Below are positions 52,539 through 63,928 of a DNA stretch of 64,000 nucleotides, piece after piece (the first letter of the stretch is position 1; each line of letters opens with the position of its first letter). The stretch comes from Escarpia spicata (taxonomy: Eukaryota > Annelida > Polychaeta > Sabellida > Siboglinidae): the NCBI GenBank assembly GCA_963995525.1, contig OZ023205.1, forward strand, positions 43,409,618-43,473,617, in the 5' to 3' direction. The notes under the pieces were generated by a model that did no database searches, was not told the DNA's origin, and saw nothing but the letters and a program-made list of their open reading frames with translations. Made by a program: the position numbers and the translations under genes.

Positions 52539-52990
52539 TTAAAGACTACATTCCGAGTAAACCACTTAACTGATAATTTTGATTGTAGATGCAAATAGTT
52601 AGTTTGTGCCGACTCTTAGGTGCTTAAAGGTGCTCAATCATTTCAATTTATTGCTCCTGACGTGTCAGACTAATTTCAACGTAATCGTATCAGGTATTCA
52701 TTATTGATACACTGGTTCATTTGTACGTATGCTTTACTTCGTTTTAGTGAAATTAACAGACAAACAATAACAATGATTTTCGGTCAGTCCTAACCGAATA
52801 TCAAGACACATATCTGAACTTGGATGTGGTCTGAGATAGAATTCTCGTGTAATAGTCACGTGAACGGGAATATGCGGCGACATCGGCTTTTGACCCCACC
52901 GTGCGGTGCCTGGATTCATTCAGCATTGCGTATTTACGAGTCGCCATCCATTTTTCGTATACAAGTCGTAGCTCGATAGTTTTATCTGCA

Positions 52991-55900
52991 ATGAAGGGAC
53001 GCCCACGGATATATGTCACCGACTCGGCTAAAAAGAGGGTGAGAGCGGAAAGACAAAGAGCGTATCCGCGTACAAAGGTGTATATTGGAAAGGTCATGGA
53101 TTTGTGGAACCAAACGAAAGAAACGGCTGGCGTGAAAAGTGATTCAGCATTCGCCAAGGTTCTTCTGGACAGGTTAGTAATGTTGAATTTATCAGCATCA
53201 GTAACACGTATTTAGGCGTATGAGGGTATATGGAGATTATGTTGCTTGAGTCAAATTGGTTTTCTACTTTTAACCAACGAAAGGTAGTCGTCGAGTTGAT
53301 ATAGCCAATTAATATAGTATTATCGCCCACATCGGTGCAGGCCTCGGCCCATGGTATGGGCATGCCTATGAGTATGAGGCTATGTATGTATGGCTATGCC
53401 TATACTATAGGCGGCCTACCTGCTATCACCTAGCAAGGACGTACGTGACAGGGACATGCTAGCAGGCATGGGACAATTAACTTTGGAATAAAATTAATGA
53501 AATTACAATAAATCATGATATATATTTCAATGATCAAGTTATATGTTTACAATTAATATTTTGATCAAATTAAGAACATGTTCTTAAATTTGATGTAATA
53601 TCATTGATAATCATTTTATTTGGTCACATTATTTAATGCATAGACTAAATATAATCATAATAAAAAACTTGGTGGTGTAATTGTAATTAATTTGAACATT
53701 TTAGCTTTAATTTGCAGTAGCACCCACCGGACATTCACATTTTACTAAGCTCAATTGCTGACTGACACTGGTTGGACCTTTCAGACTGAAAACATAATTG
53801 CCTGGAGCTAACCATAAGTACTTGCTTTATTGGATGTCAGTTGAGTCACTGGCTGCTTGTAGTGTGCACTTTGATCAGCAAAGCAAGTTACATTTACTGA
53901 CAGCAGATCAGTGACAATCACCTCAGGAATCACATAATACCCAGTAAAACACAGCTAGTCTAAAGCCCTGCGTGGGGCGGGTTTTGGCCCCCGGGCTTGA
54001 TTTTTGTTGTTGTTGCGGTGCGGGTTAAGTTTCAATTTGTGCAGGGCGGGTCAGGTCACTGCGGGCTAGTAATTTCTACATGCGGGTTACTGCAGGCTGA
54101 TTTTTTAAACTCATTAATGGTCACCAGTTACTCAAAGGTGGGACATTCTTTGAGCTAGTTAATTGGGGATTACCTGATTGCCCTTTTGTTTGTGTTTAAA
54201 CAGTGTTATGTTAACATGTGCTGGCCTGCCTTCTGCTTCAGTCAGGTGTGATTAGTGGCTTCTTCCAGGTGGAAGTATCAGTTCAGGCCATCAATCTGTT
54301 TGTGTAATTAAGCCACCAGGATGTCCATAAAGAGCAGTTACCCCATCAATTAGACAGGAAGTGCCTTTGATGTGTGGAGACTGGAGACCATGCCACTTGA
54401 CACTGCTGACAGTGCTAACTGCTAAGAACAAGAACTGTCAGTCTGCCTCTGTAGAAGTAAGATGGCTCAAGTCAAACTGCCTTCTACACTAGTATAATCC
54501 GGTGCCAGTAGCCTGGTCCAGAGGGGATTTTGAAAATATAAATTGCAACTTCTAATATCTGCAAATTGCAACACTGCCTTTGTGCACCAGACTCAACCTT
54601 TGAACAACTCATGTTTATGCAGTACAATGGCAAATAGATTATAAGATCATAGGATGCCACTGAAATTAATGCCAGCAGTGTAAATTTCATTGTTCTTCAT
54701 AAAAAAATGATCAACTGCCATTGCATATTCACTTGTGCTGAGTTATATCAATTAATTAATAATTTTAAAATACGTTAAAATTGTACTTGTACCTTTACTT
54801 TGTCCCAGGTCTGCTTATCACCTTCAGGTATTTACATTATAATGACAAGGGTTCTATTTGTCTTAAAGATGGAATTCCAAGTACGACATGGTTGTCACCC
54901 ATCACCGTGCATTTGTTAATATTGTAAACAACAACGATTAATAAAGATGATATATTTTTAATGATTCCATGTCATCTGTTGTGGGCTGCGGGGCGGGTGC
55001 GGGCTGACTTTTGACTAATTACTGCGGGGCGTGTTGCGGGCCAAGTTACTGCGGGGTGGGGCGGGCTGCGGGCCAGGATGTGGCAAAATATGCGGGGCGG
55101 GCTGAGTTGTAATATGCGGGGCGGGCTGCGGGTCGAACGACATAGTTGCGGGGCAGGTGCGGGCTCAGATTTCCAGCCTGCGCAAGGCTTTAACAGCTAC
55201 CAATTGACCTTTACCCATGTCTACACAATAGTAGTATGATACTATGAGTTTGACTACCATGTTTTGTATGATATAAATATATCTTTACTTGCCTTCAGCA
55301 ATATAGAATAAAAAATAACACTTCTCTACTGGTTTTCCATGTGTGATGTACAACATTGAATGCTGATTGTAATAAAATATAAATTTAATAATCTTGTATT
55401 ACGTAAATTTAAAGAGTAGTAATAATTTAGGATTTTTTTAGAGAATGCTAAACATTTATACATATATTGTGACCGTAATAGTGTACATATTACCAGGGGT
55501 AAGCGCCCAAAACTGCATGTAGTATGTATAGAAGTATGTATAGAAAGAACAGTTTATAAGTTACATCTCTGAAAAGTGTGGAATATGTATACACATTGAG
55601 AGAGATCTTTTAGGCCTCTATGCTAACCTTAGTTTGATAGTGAGCAAGAAAACAAGTACACCGGGTGCATGAACATAGGAGGAAAATTAATTTTATTCTT
55701 TCTGAAAGGTATTTAAATAGCCTGGATATTATTTTGATGTTATACTATTTATGTGTAGTAGTACTATTAAAAATGTCAAAATTAACCAATTTAGGCCATT
55801 CCACTTTATGCCTTCACTTGACAGTTTCATCACAAATATGCAAACGACGTCAACACCAATCCAGCCACCACAGACAACAACCGCTGCATTGGCTCTATGG

Positions 55901-58900
55901 AGTATCAGTGGTCACAGTAAAACCAGCTCACTGTCAGGTATTCAGTCTCTTCGTGAGGCTGGGTGTAGCTCTGAACCATTACAACCAATGTAAGTTTACG
56001 TAATGGTATTAATGTACTGTTATGTTCTGGTTTGACCAGTCTAATTTCTGTACAATTATTCCATCTTTGTAAAACTGTCAACTACATAACACATTTCATT
56101 TGCAGTTAATTTTGTCAACTTAATTTTCTTTTTATTTCATTTGGAATTTTTGTATTGCAAACATAAACATGTATATACAATGCAAGTAAATACACGTGGC
56201 ACAATATAGCCAAGCCTCAGTGATTGTCCTTTCACAATAATTATGCTTATGCTGGGGCACATATCTACTAAAGCCTGCAACTGCTTTAATGTTACTTCAC
56301 ATGACATTTTATCTCACTAATCACCTGCTGGGTCGCACAGCACAAGATGCTTATGTTCAGTTACTGATTTGTATTTTTGAATGTATATTTTATTGTGTGT
56401 TCAGAAATCAAAATTAAAAACTTAATTTGACCTGTTTAAACAATACAATGTGTGGAATGATTTTAATAATACGTAAGGTTGGGGAGACTGTTAGTAAGAC
56501 ATATGATATAATGTCGTTAGCATGGGAGCTGCCTCACAAGTGTTGCTATGTTGCTAACAATAGTTAATCAGTACACTTTGTTGCAGTATCCCATATGAAG
56601 ACGACCCAATGGGATTGGAAGCTGTGGATCCTGGTGATACATCGTATCAGTTTGGAGATGACACACTACGAGAGATACATCAGTAAATATTTATATTATG
56701 TAAAATTTTATATATGTATATATATATATATTATATATATATATATATATATGTGTTTCATGTACAGTAACAAATGGTTACATTTGTGGTAGTTCACCAC
56801 CGACAACCTTTTCTTCTGGTTAGCATTTTTTAAATGTCAATCCACCAGACCAGCACATTTTCTCCTGAAATTGCAAGTGCTGTTATGATAACATATTAGT
56901 TTTGTTTTCATAGTACTTTAATTAATATTCTTCATTAAAATGTGTTACAAAAGGTGTTTCTTTCTGTCATTACATATGGTACAGTACATTTTTTATTAAA
57001 CCACTAATGGACAACATTTATAGCAAGTTTGTAGATATTCCGTTAACCAGCTTTTTAGTTGATATGTTTGTCTGCTACACGTATGTACGCACTAATTAAT
57101 TGTACATTATTGCAGAGGAAATATTATATGATGTCATGTTTGATGTATTGATTTCATAGCAATACTCACTGCTTTGCTTTTTAAATGTAGATGTCGCATC
57201 GACATTGCCGGTTTAGAGAGCGTCACCACATGTGATTTAGTGCACGATTTGGAAGAGACGGTCAGTGATACCTCCAGTCCAGGAGAAGAAGAAACAACGA
57301 TGGTGACAACAGCAGAAGACATCACAGGGAAACCCTGCTTCATTGTTTATGAAGAATGTCTACTGGAACTTGCAGCAATGAAGGTATACACTTTTCTTTG
57401 ATAATCATGAAACATACTGGTGGCATAAGTATAACTAACAATAATAACTTCATGCCAATCCGTAGACAAAAAACATGTGCATCACTGAGGGGGTAGTTTA
57501 AAAATGATGGAGACTTGTTTCTATATTTTTTATGAATATATATATTATCGGGTTTGGGGTCAATTGTAATTCGTAATTGTGTAATTAATTACAATTATGG
57601 TGTAATTGAAATATTTTATTAAAGTTTCGTAATTGTAACTGATTTTGTGTGTGTGCCGTAATTGCAATTCAATGACATCCCCATAATTTCTCCAATTGTG
57701 GGTAAAACTCCCAGAACTGTTTTTTTATTTCATTATGCCAACTAGTCTTTATTTGCCTTATTGACTTGGCACATTGGAAGCACTGATAGAGAGATAAAAC
57801 ATGGCTTCTCTTCCATTGGGGAGGGCATATAGAGCTGACCCATTGAAGCACTAGCTCTAACAGTAGCAGGCTTCAGCAGTTGACAAGTGTCAAGTAGGAG
57901 GCCAAGAACAAATGATAGGCTTGTGGTCCAGTGCTACATGGGCTAGCTGCAGTAATTGTAATTTAGTTAAATAAGGCTGTGCACTAACACTATCCTTTCA
58001 CTGTGGAATTACTTTCTAGTAAGCTTGAAGGCAGCAAGGTGCTGAGAAGCCAATTGTGTGGTAATGATATAATGCCACCAATCTATTGTAATTGACAATG
58101 ATAATTGACTATATTTTGAGATGGTAATTGTATTTGAAATGCAAAATAATTGTAATTGTAACAGTACTAACTGTAATTGATCAATGTAATTGAACCCAAC
58201 CCTGTATATTATATATATATAATAGAGAAATCAGTTTGAATTTTGGTGTCATTACATGTTATCATACTTTTTCACAACTGGAGAAGTCATGGGAACATCC
58301 AGGAGGGCCTGTAGGACATGTTCCTCCATAAACCTTTGGAATGTGCCCCCCATTTTGTTGATCTTTATGAGGGTGGACTTTGACACTCTTAGAGAACCTT
58401 AGATTGTTTTTTTTTCTGTGAACCATGGGGGTGCAGTTGGGGGTTTCTTGAAGAGCCCCCATGTTGTGTTTTGCCAAGCCTGCATGGGGATGCAATTGGA
58501 GGTTTGTGATGAGCCTCAGTCCCTCCTCAAATATTCACAGAAATCTTATGCCTGTGTATTACTCTCTATAAATTACCTCTCACACTTATAAATTTGTTTA
58601 TTGGTCTAGGTAGAAAAACTTTGCAAAGTCAAAGGATGCAGACAGTCATATGACTTGAATCTGAAGCACGTTGGAAGTACTGCTGTACTTGTGTGGGTGA
58701 GTACAGTTCAGATTTGGGGCAGAAGTACTCGGTACTCGAGTATATTTTTGAAGTACTCATACTCATAAAAATTATGGGTCATGGATTCGTACTTATACTC
58801 ATTGTACTCCGATTTTATGAGTACATTATGAGTACGTCTGAGTAGTTTCTAAATATGCACTGGGGAAAATAAATTTATTTGGTTATAAAATGAAATTTTC

Positions 58901-61900
58901 TTGGAATATTTAAATGTTGAACTATTTTTTAAATACGTTGTTATTTCTGAAAGAATACCACCTTACCATCCCTACACATAGTACATCCTCATTCTCTGAT
59001 AACCATGACTATGCTAGTACCCAAACATGGCAACGGGCAGCATCTTTTCCCATTCAGAAACACCCTGTTAAACAAACAATAATTGTAGGTTAATCACTCA
59101 GTTCATGCCATAATCCTGTTTGTTAATTAATTTAATTGTTTATATTAATCTGCTCTGTTCATTTGTGTAGTTGTGAAATTTGGTATGACAGTTACTTGTA
59201 CCAATCTGTTTGCAGTGCAGTTCCCTTATGGATCATCACAAAATGTTTATGTCTGATATCATACAAAATAATTTTCGTTTGGGGGAGGGATGGGGGTTGA
59301 TGCCAGATGAAATTAATTTTGTCTGATATTGGATATCAATGTTGTTAAATGATCCCTTACTGCTGCCATATAAACATCTTTATTAGTAAAAACTTGCATA
59401 TACAGGGTGTATATATTTCCTCATTCAGTTATATATCATTAAAAGTACACATGATGCAAATTATATTCATATTCACATTGGCTGTACAAAACGTCAACAT
59501 TAATCAACAAGTGCCTCACATAATTAACCTAACTTATGCATAATCATCTCATACAGAATTATGCTTTCAGACCTGCCCAAAGGGACACAAGGGTCGTAAG
59601 TGGGCCTCACAACCTCGGCTTCGCAAGCGGGGAGTATATGCTGGTGATTTTCTCCTGGCAACAAACATTTTGTTGTCAGGAAACAATTACACAAAAGTGG
59701 CGCTACTCTTCCGCTTCATGTGCCTGGGGATAGTGAGCCCGGCACAGTTCGACAGGATACAGTCACTCTACATCGTTCCTGCAGTGATGGAGTACTGGGA
59801 GAAGCTCAGGACCACAACCATTCAGCAACTGCAGGGCAAAGCACTCATCCTCGCAGGTAAATGGTCACATTAATATGTACCTATGTTGATAACCTGTACC
59901 TGGACTTATTTTTCATACATATTTATATTATGGCATATTCATCTAAGGCACATTTGTATTATCTAATTTATAAACATAGTATATGTTAAACAATTTATAT
60001 CACATAAATTCTAATCACTAATTTCACATAATGTAATTACGTTAAGTAGTAATTGTCGATATTACTATTACAGAATATACAGTTATTTTTAACAATAGAA
60101 AACTAGTACCCCTTGACTGTTCGTAAGATGGTAAACAACCCGTATGATATGTTTCAGTTACAGTGTATAGTTAACAACTGTGTGATACATTTTTTTTAGG
60201 AGATGGACGAAATGACAGCCCAGGTCACAGCGCACAATACTGCTCATATACACTGATGGACTGCGAGTCAGGCAGTATTGTGTCAACAGTAGTGGTCGAC
60301 AAGAGGGAAGTCAACCTTAAATACCCCAACATGGAGAAGGTGGCACTTGAGAGGAGCCTCACCCTGCTGTCAGGCACTCTGCAGATTGCAGAGCTTGTCA
60401 CCGATGCACACACACAGATTGCTGCCTTCCTTCGTGAGTTATCTTAGTTGTACAGAAAGTGGACTCTCACAAAAAAACAGTAAACATTTATCAATTGTAA
60501 CGTTAGGCTTACAAATTTATGTACGTTTTCAATTATGTTCTTCTGGTGAATATGCTTTATCCAACTATTTGACAAGATATTCAACTTTGTAATTGATGAG
60601 CATGCTCATGACTAGTGTACACAACATGATAATGTGTATAAATGAAAATAAAAATTGTATGTGCATTTTAAGTCCTACACATTCATCCAAGCTTCGAAAA
60701 AACATTATGCATGATGTGTACACGTTTTGTGTGTTGCTTGTGTGTAAAGACAAATGATCGATACATTTCAGCTGGTATGGCTGCAAAGCATACATACTAA
60801 ATAAGTTATTATATTTTAGGAGATGAGTACCCACAGATCCTTCATCAGTGGGACATTTGGCATGCAGCAAAGAACCTGGGGAAAAGACTGTCAGAGGTAC
60901 ATGTTTCATTGTGAACGAATGTTGTTGGTGTATTAAAGAAGGAGCAGATCAAGGACAATGTTTCCATGTCTGTTATGTTTGTAGTTACATCAGCATATGT
61001 AACAAAATAAGATATGAATAATGTCAGCTTACAAATTATTGAAATGTGATGAAACATTCCAAAAGAATTATGAATCTTAAGTGGAGCGTATTAGCACAGT
61101 GGGAAGAGCTTCGGACTCTCGACTCAGAGAACGTGGGTTCGAATCCTGTGCGATGGTGTCAAACCTTGGGCAATTTTGTTTACTCTACATTGCTTCAGTT
61201 CACTGTATCAGTGAGTACCTGACTGTAGACAGTAGTTGATATTTGTTTACGAATAGTCTTCATGCATTAATTGCAGCATGGGTGAATGCTTCCAAGAGAT
61301 ATGGTGTTCAATTGAACAGGTCTACCAGGGAGTAAAATTGTAAAGCACTTTGAGCAGCCCTGGTGACTGGATACTGCACTATATAAGAACTTACCTTTAC
61401 TTTACGATTATGACTACTATGAAGCATCGATAACCCAAACACTTTGGTCCCTAATGTACGTGCCATGGCTGATGAGGTTCTACTCTATTGATGGGCCATG
61501 CCATACCATAGTCTGAGCTGGCAGAAATTAATCATAAACATAATAACAGTACATTTTGATATGATGGGTGTATCAAATGCTATCAATATATATATATGCA
61601 CCCATATATGTTTATATACCATACCATAAATATAAAACATTATGTGACCCTACCATCTGCTATTTGCCAGGTGTCTAGTAACCGTGCAAACAAGGCTTTG
61701 GGACCTTGGTGCAAGGACATCGTGACGCATTTCTGGCACTGTGCAGAAGTTGCAGAAGGTTCTGAGGAGCGATTCAAGGTAATTGTTTTTTAAAAACCTG
61801 TTTTCTTTACGTTGTCACAATGACCCATGTTAACTCTGCAGGAGAAATTATGTGAGTGTTTCCATTGACATAAATATAAATGATTGATGTAGCAACATTA

Positions 61901-62633
61901 CTTATTAATTTTGAAAAAAATACCAATATTTAAAAACTTAGAAAACATTAAAATGTGGCTTTGTGTGAAGAAATCTAAAAGAGTACCACGAACATTCTTA
62001 GAAGAGTCAAAAGGAAATAGTAAGGCACAGTTAGAACAAGAGCAAGATTTATAGGATGCATATTGAGAAAGGTTTGTGTAACAATGGAGAGAACGTTCTA
62101 GAGTACAAATAATAGATAGATAGATAGTCTGTAAACATGGTTTAGAAACAGAACTGCTACTAAATACAAATGAAAGAAATTGGAGGACCATGATTGTCAA
62201 TGTCTGCATAACATGTAGCAGCAAGAAAAAGAGCAGCTAGAAGAAGACCATGTATGAATTACTTTTGAAGAATATGGTGTCACATTTATCTAAAAAATAA
62301 TTCATGCCACAGTCATGGAAATAGTTATTTTGTCTGATTTAAAGGTACAGGAGGATGTACAGCAAAAAATCGGGAAACTGGTATGCTGTTCCCATGAAGA
62401 CACGGAAATCCTACAGTTACATAATCGACATGCAAATGGATGCAGTTCGTCGCAGAATGGTTGATACAGAATCAGTGTCAAGACGTCGCGAATTGATGGC
62501 AGAAGATCCCCGCCGAATCAGTCGGACCATGGCACCCACTGCTCCACCACCAACTGCCGAGCTAGTGAGGCGTCACCGCTCCCGGATGTCCAGAAACCTC
62601 CGGTCTACAATGACGTCTGGTCAATCAAGCTAA
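52991..62633 (+). CDS. RNase-H-fold transposase-like protein, ten exons (locus B)
   Basis: Exons: 52991-53172, 55795-55989, 56587-56682, 57191-57383, 58610-58696, 59571-59856, 60200-60433, 60820-60896, 61671-61778 and 62351(or 62345)-62633. All have AG/GT borders, and phases agree through exon 9. Exon 1 is basic, ending FAKVLLDR. Exons 2-4 are a linker. Exons 5-6 carry a zinc-like CKVKGC...CPKGHKGRKW. Exon 7 holds AGDGRNDSPGH (first Asp) and LVTDAHTQI (second Asp). Exon 8 holds WDIWHAAKNL, and exon 10 has RRMYSKKSGNWYAV. This order is that of a transposase-derived family I know from predicted fish and invertebrate proteins. The block between FK (exon 9) and RRMYSKK, about 130 residues with the last acidic residue, is absent. 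Exon 9 ends in phase 0 while exon 10 needs phase 2. So it is a damaged or domesticated copy. Confidence 0.85.
53960..55193. mobile_element. hAT-like element in intron 1 of the locus B gene (1.2 kb)
   Basis: The tips CTAAAGCCCTGCG and, inverted, TTAAAGCCTTGCG form terminal inverted repeats. The flanking 8-mers CAGCTAGT and CAGCTACC match at six positions. Both ends are rich in GCGGGGCGGGCTGCGGG-type repeats (54,975-55,165 on the right); the middle is ordinary AT-rich DNA without a transposase. Confidence 0.75.
57549..58204. mobile_element. hAT-like MITE with perfect 8-bp duplication (656 bp)
   Basis: It is flanked on both sides by TATATTAT. The tips CGGGTTTGGGGTCAATTGTA and, inverted, CAGGGTTGGGTTCAATTACA are inverted repeats. 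Subterminal DNA on both ends is packed with GTAATTG/CAATTAC words, possible transposase binding sites. It lies in intron 4 of the locus B gene. Confidence 0.88.
58715..58860. repeat. GAGTA/TACTC-rich patch
   Basis: Short words GAGTACTC, GGTACTCGAG and ACTCATACTCAT recur in both orientations. It resembles the subterminal part of a hAT-like element, but only one side is recognisable. Confidence 0.4.
59230..59355. mobile_element. Foldback MITE family F, copy 2 (126 bp)
   Basis: GGATCATCACAAAATG at the left and, inverted, GGATCATTTAACAACATTG at the right enclose a G-run core. The right half aligns with the copy at 42256-42481 (GATGAAA then TGATAT). It is in intron 5 of the locus B gene. Confidence 0.65.
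61079..61405 (+). mobile_element. tRNA-derived SINE, copy 3 (best preserved)
   Basis: The A box TAGCACAGTGG (61092-61102) and B box GGTTCGAATCC (61136-61146) both match the pol III consensus. A conserved centre with CAGTTCACTGTATCAGTGAG follows. The tail AAAGCACTTTGAGCAGCCCT...CACTATATAAG resembles the 3' end of the L2-like LINE at 23350-23410 (AAAGCGCCCC...GCGCTATATAAG). It lies in intron 8 of the locus B gene. Confidence 0.93.
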
Positions 62634-63928
62634 CCGACTGACATGGAAGCCAGTGTAAACCCCATTTGCATTGGGGAATCGATCCCTAATGCGGCTGACC
62701 ACACAACTGGGGATGACGCGACGGATGTTTGTCCCGAGTCGGCCATGTCGCCACAGGACAAACTGCCTGTAAGCAGCATGTCGCAGGGCTGCCGAGTCGT
62801 GTCCGGGGTCCTGCGCAAAAATGTCTGCCCAGTAGGCCATGTTGATTTGTAGAACTAATGGCTCCAGACACACTAGTTCAATCTCCTGTAAAGATAAAAT
62901 TGTTATAGCTAAACAACGTTGGGCATCATTGCAATGTTGGGAGTAAATATGGAGTATTCATTGTGGTAATCCGTATAATTTTTTTGATGAATGACCTGAT
63001 ATACCTCATACATATTGGCATATATCTTGCGAGCAGTGAGTATTCCACAGGGGATGGTTTCAGTGGGATGTAGGGGGTGATACAGCAAGGATAACTTAGT
63101 GTAACAAAAAAGGTGATGATGTATTTTAATTGTATGAGGTCGTTGTCATTAAATTTATTGTTATTTTTTATTATGAATATTAATTAAAATTGCCATCCTG
63201 GCCAGAGTCAATATTATACATTGATGTGATAGCTGCTAACTGGCAAGGATTATGAAATGGTTTTCCTGACAATACATCTCAGTTTCTGTCATGTGTAACT
63301 ATTACAGCTACTCTTGTTTGACATTTCAAGATGCTGCCTGAACGTCAAGGTTACATCGTCATGGGAAATGTTGTAATGCCAACATTTTAGATTGGTCCGG
63401 GTGGGGGGTAGGCGCCTGGGCTTGTAGCACTTCAAGTGCATCGAACACGATGCCTGGATGCTCATTGACAATTGAGTGCAACAAACAGCGCATCGACGTT
63501 GCATCTAACTGCTCTATTGTTTCCATTTGTAAATGAATGCAAACAAGTTATATTTTTGTAGGTGTTATATGGATGAATCACTCTGGGTTTAATGTACAAA
63601 TGCATGATGTTGAATAATGATAACAGCTTTTTTCCATGACTACATGTGGATTTGGTGTGAAAATGTAATGTTTACATGAAGGTTTTTTCGTAAAGTAAGT
63701 AAACATAGTTTCTATATGTATGTCTATGCAGCCGAAGATATATTTAAAGGTGCAATTAAAACTGTTAATAACCTATGTGTGGTTAATTGTTGTATATGAT
63801 ATTACCTGAGTTGAACGAATGCGGGCCTCCCGAAGCCTACGTACTCTCTCGATATCAGCCTGACTTAGCCGACATCCTCTGCCACCCCTCCCTCCTCTCG
63901 TCCTTACACGCTGGTTGCGGGGTGGCAT
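62625..63928 (-). CDS. P2X7-ballast-domain-like gene, locus B
   Basis: Minus strand. The first exon, 63928-63806, starts MPPRNQRVRTRGGRGGRGC and ends at a GTAATA donor. A likely second exon begins about 63508 (QLDATSMRCLLHSIVNEHPG) and is open to a TGA about 55 codons later; its donor is uncertain. The last exon, 62885-62625, follows a clean TTTACAG acceptor and reads EIELVCLEPLVLQ, then LRHAAYRQFVLWRHGRLGTN, IRRVIPSCVV and RDRFPNANGVYTGF to a TGA. This is the C-terminal half of the ballast domain; vertebrate P2X7 uses this fold, with a zinc cluster, in its cytoplasmic tail. There is no P2X channel part. The WCxCGxC and CC block was not found between the exons, so the gene may be incomplete. 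It overlaps the transposase-like gene tail to tail. Confidence 0.78.

Noticed and set aside
52801..53157. 118-codon minus-strand frame over exon 1 of the locus B gene
   Set aside because: Antisense to an exon whose splice phase and family match support the plus strand.
61092..61146. Possible functional tRNA gene
   Set aside because: A and B boxes are good, but the acceptor stem does not close and the sequence continues into a SINE body shared with two other copies.
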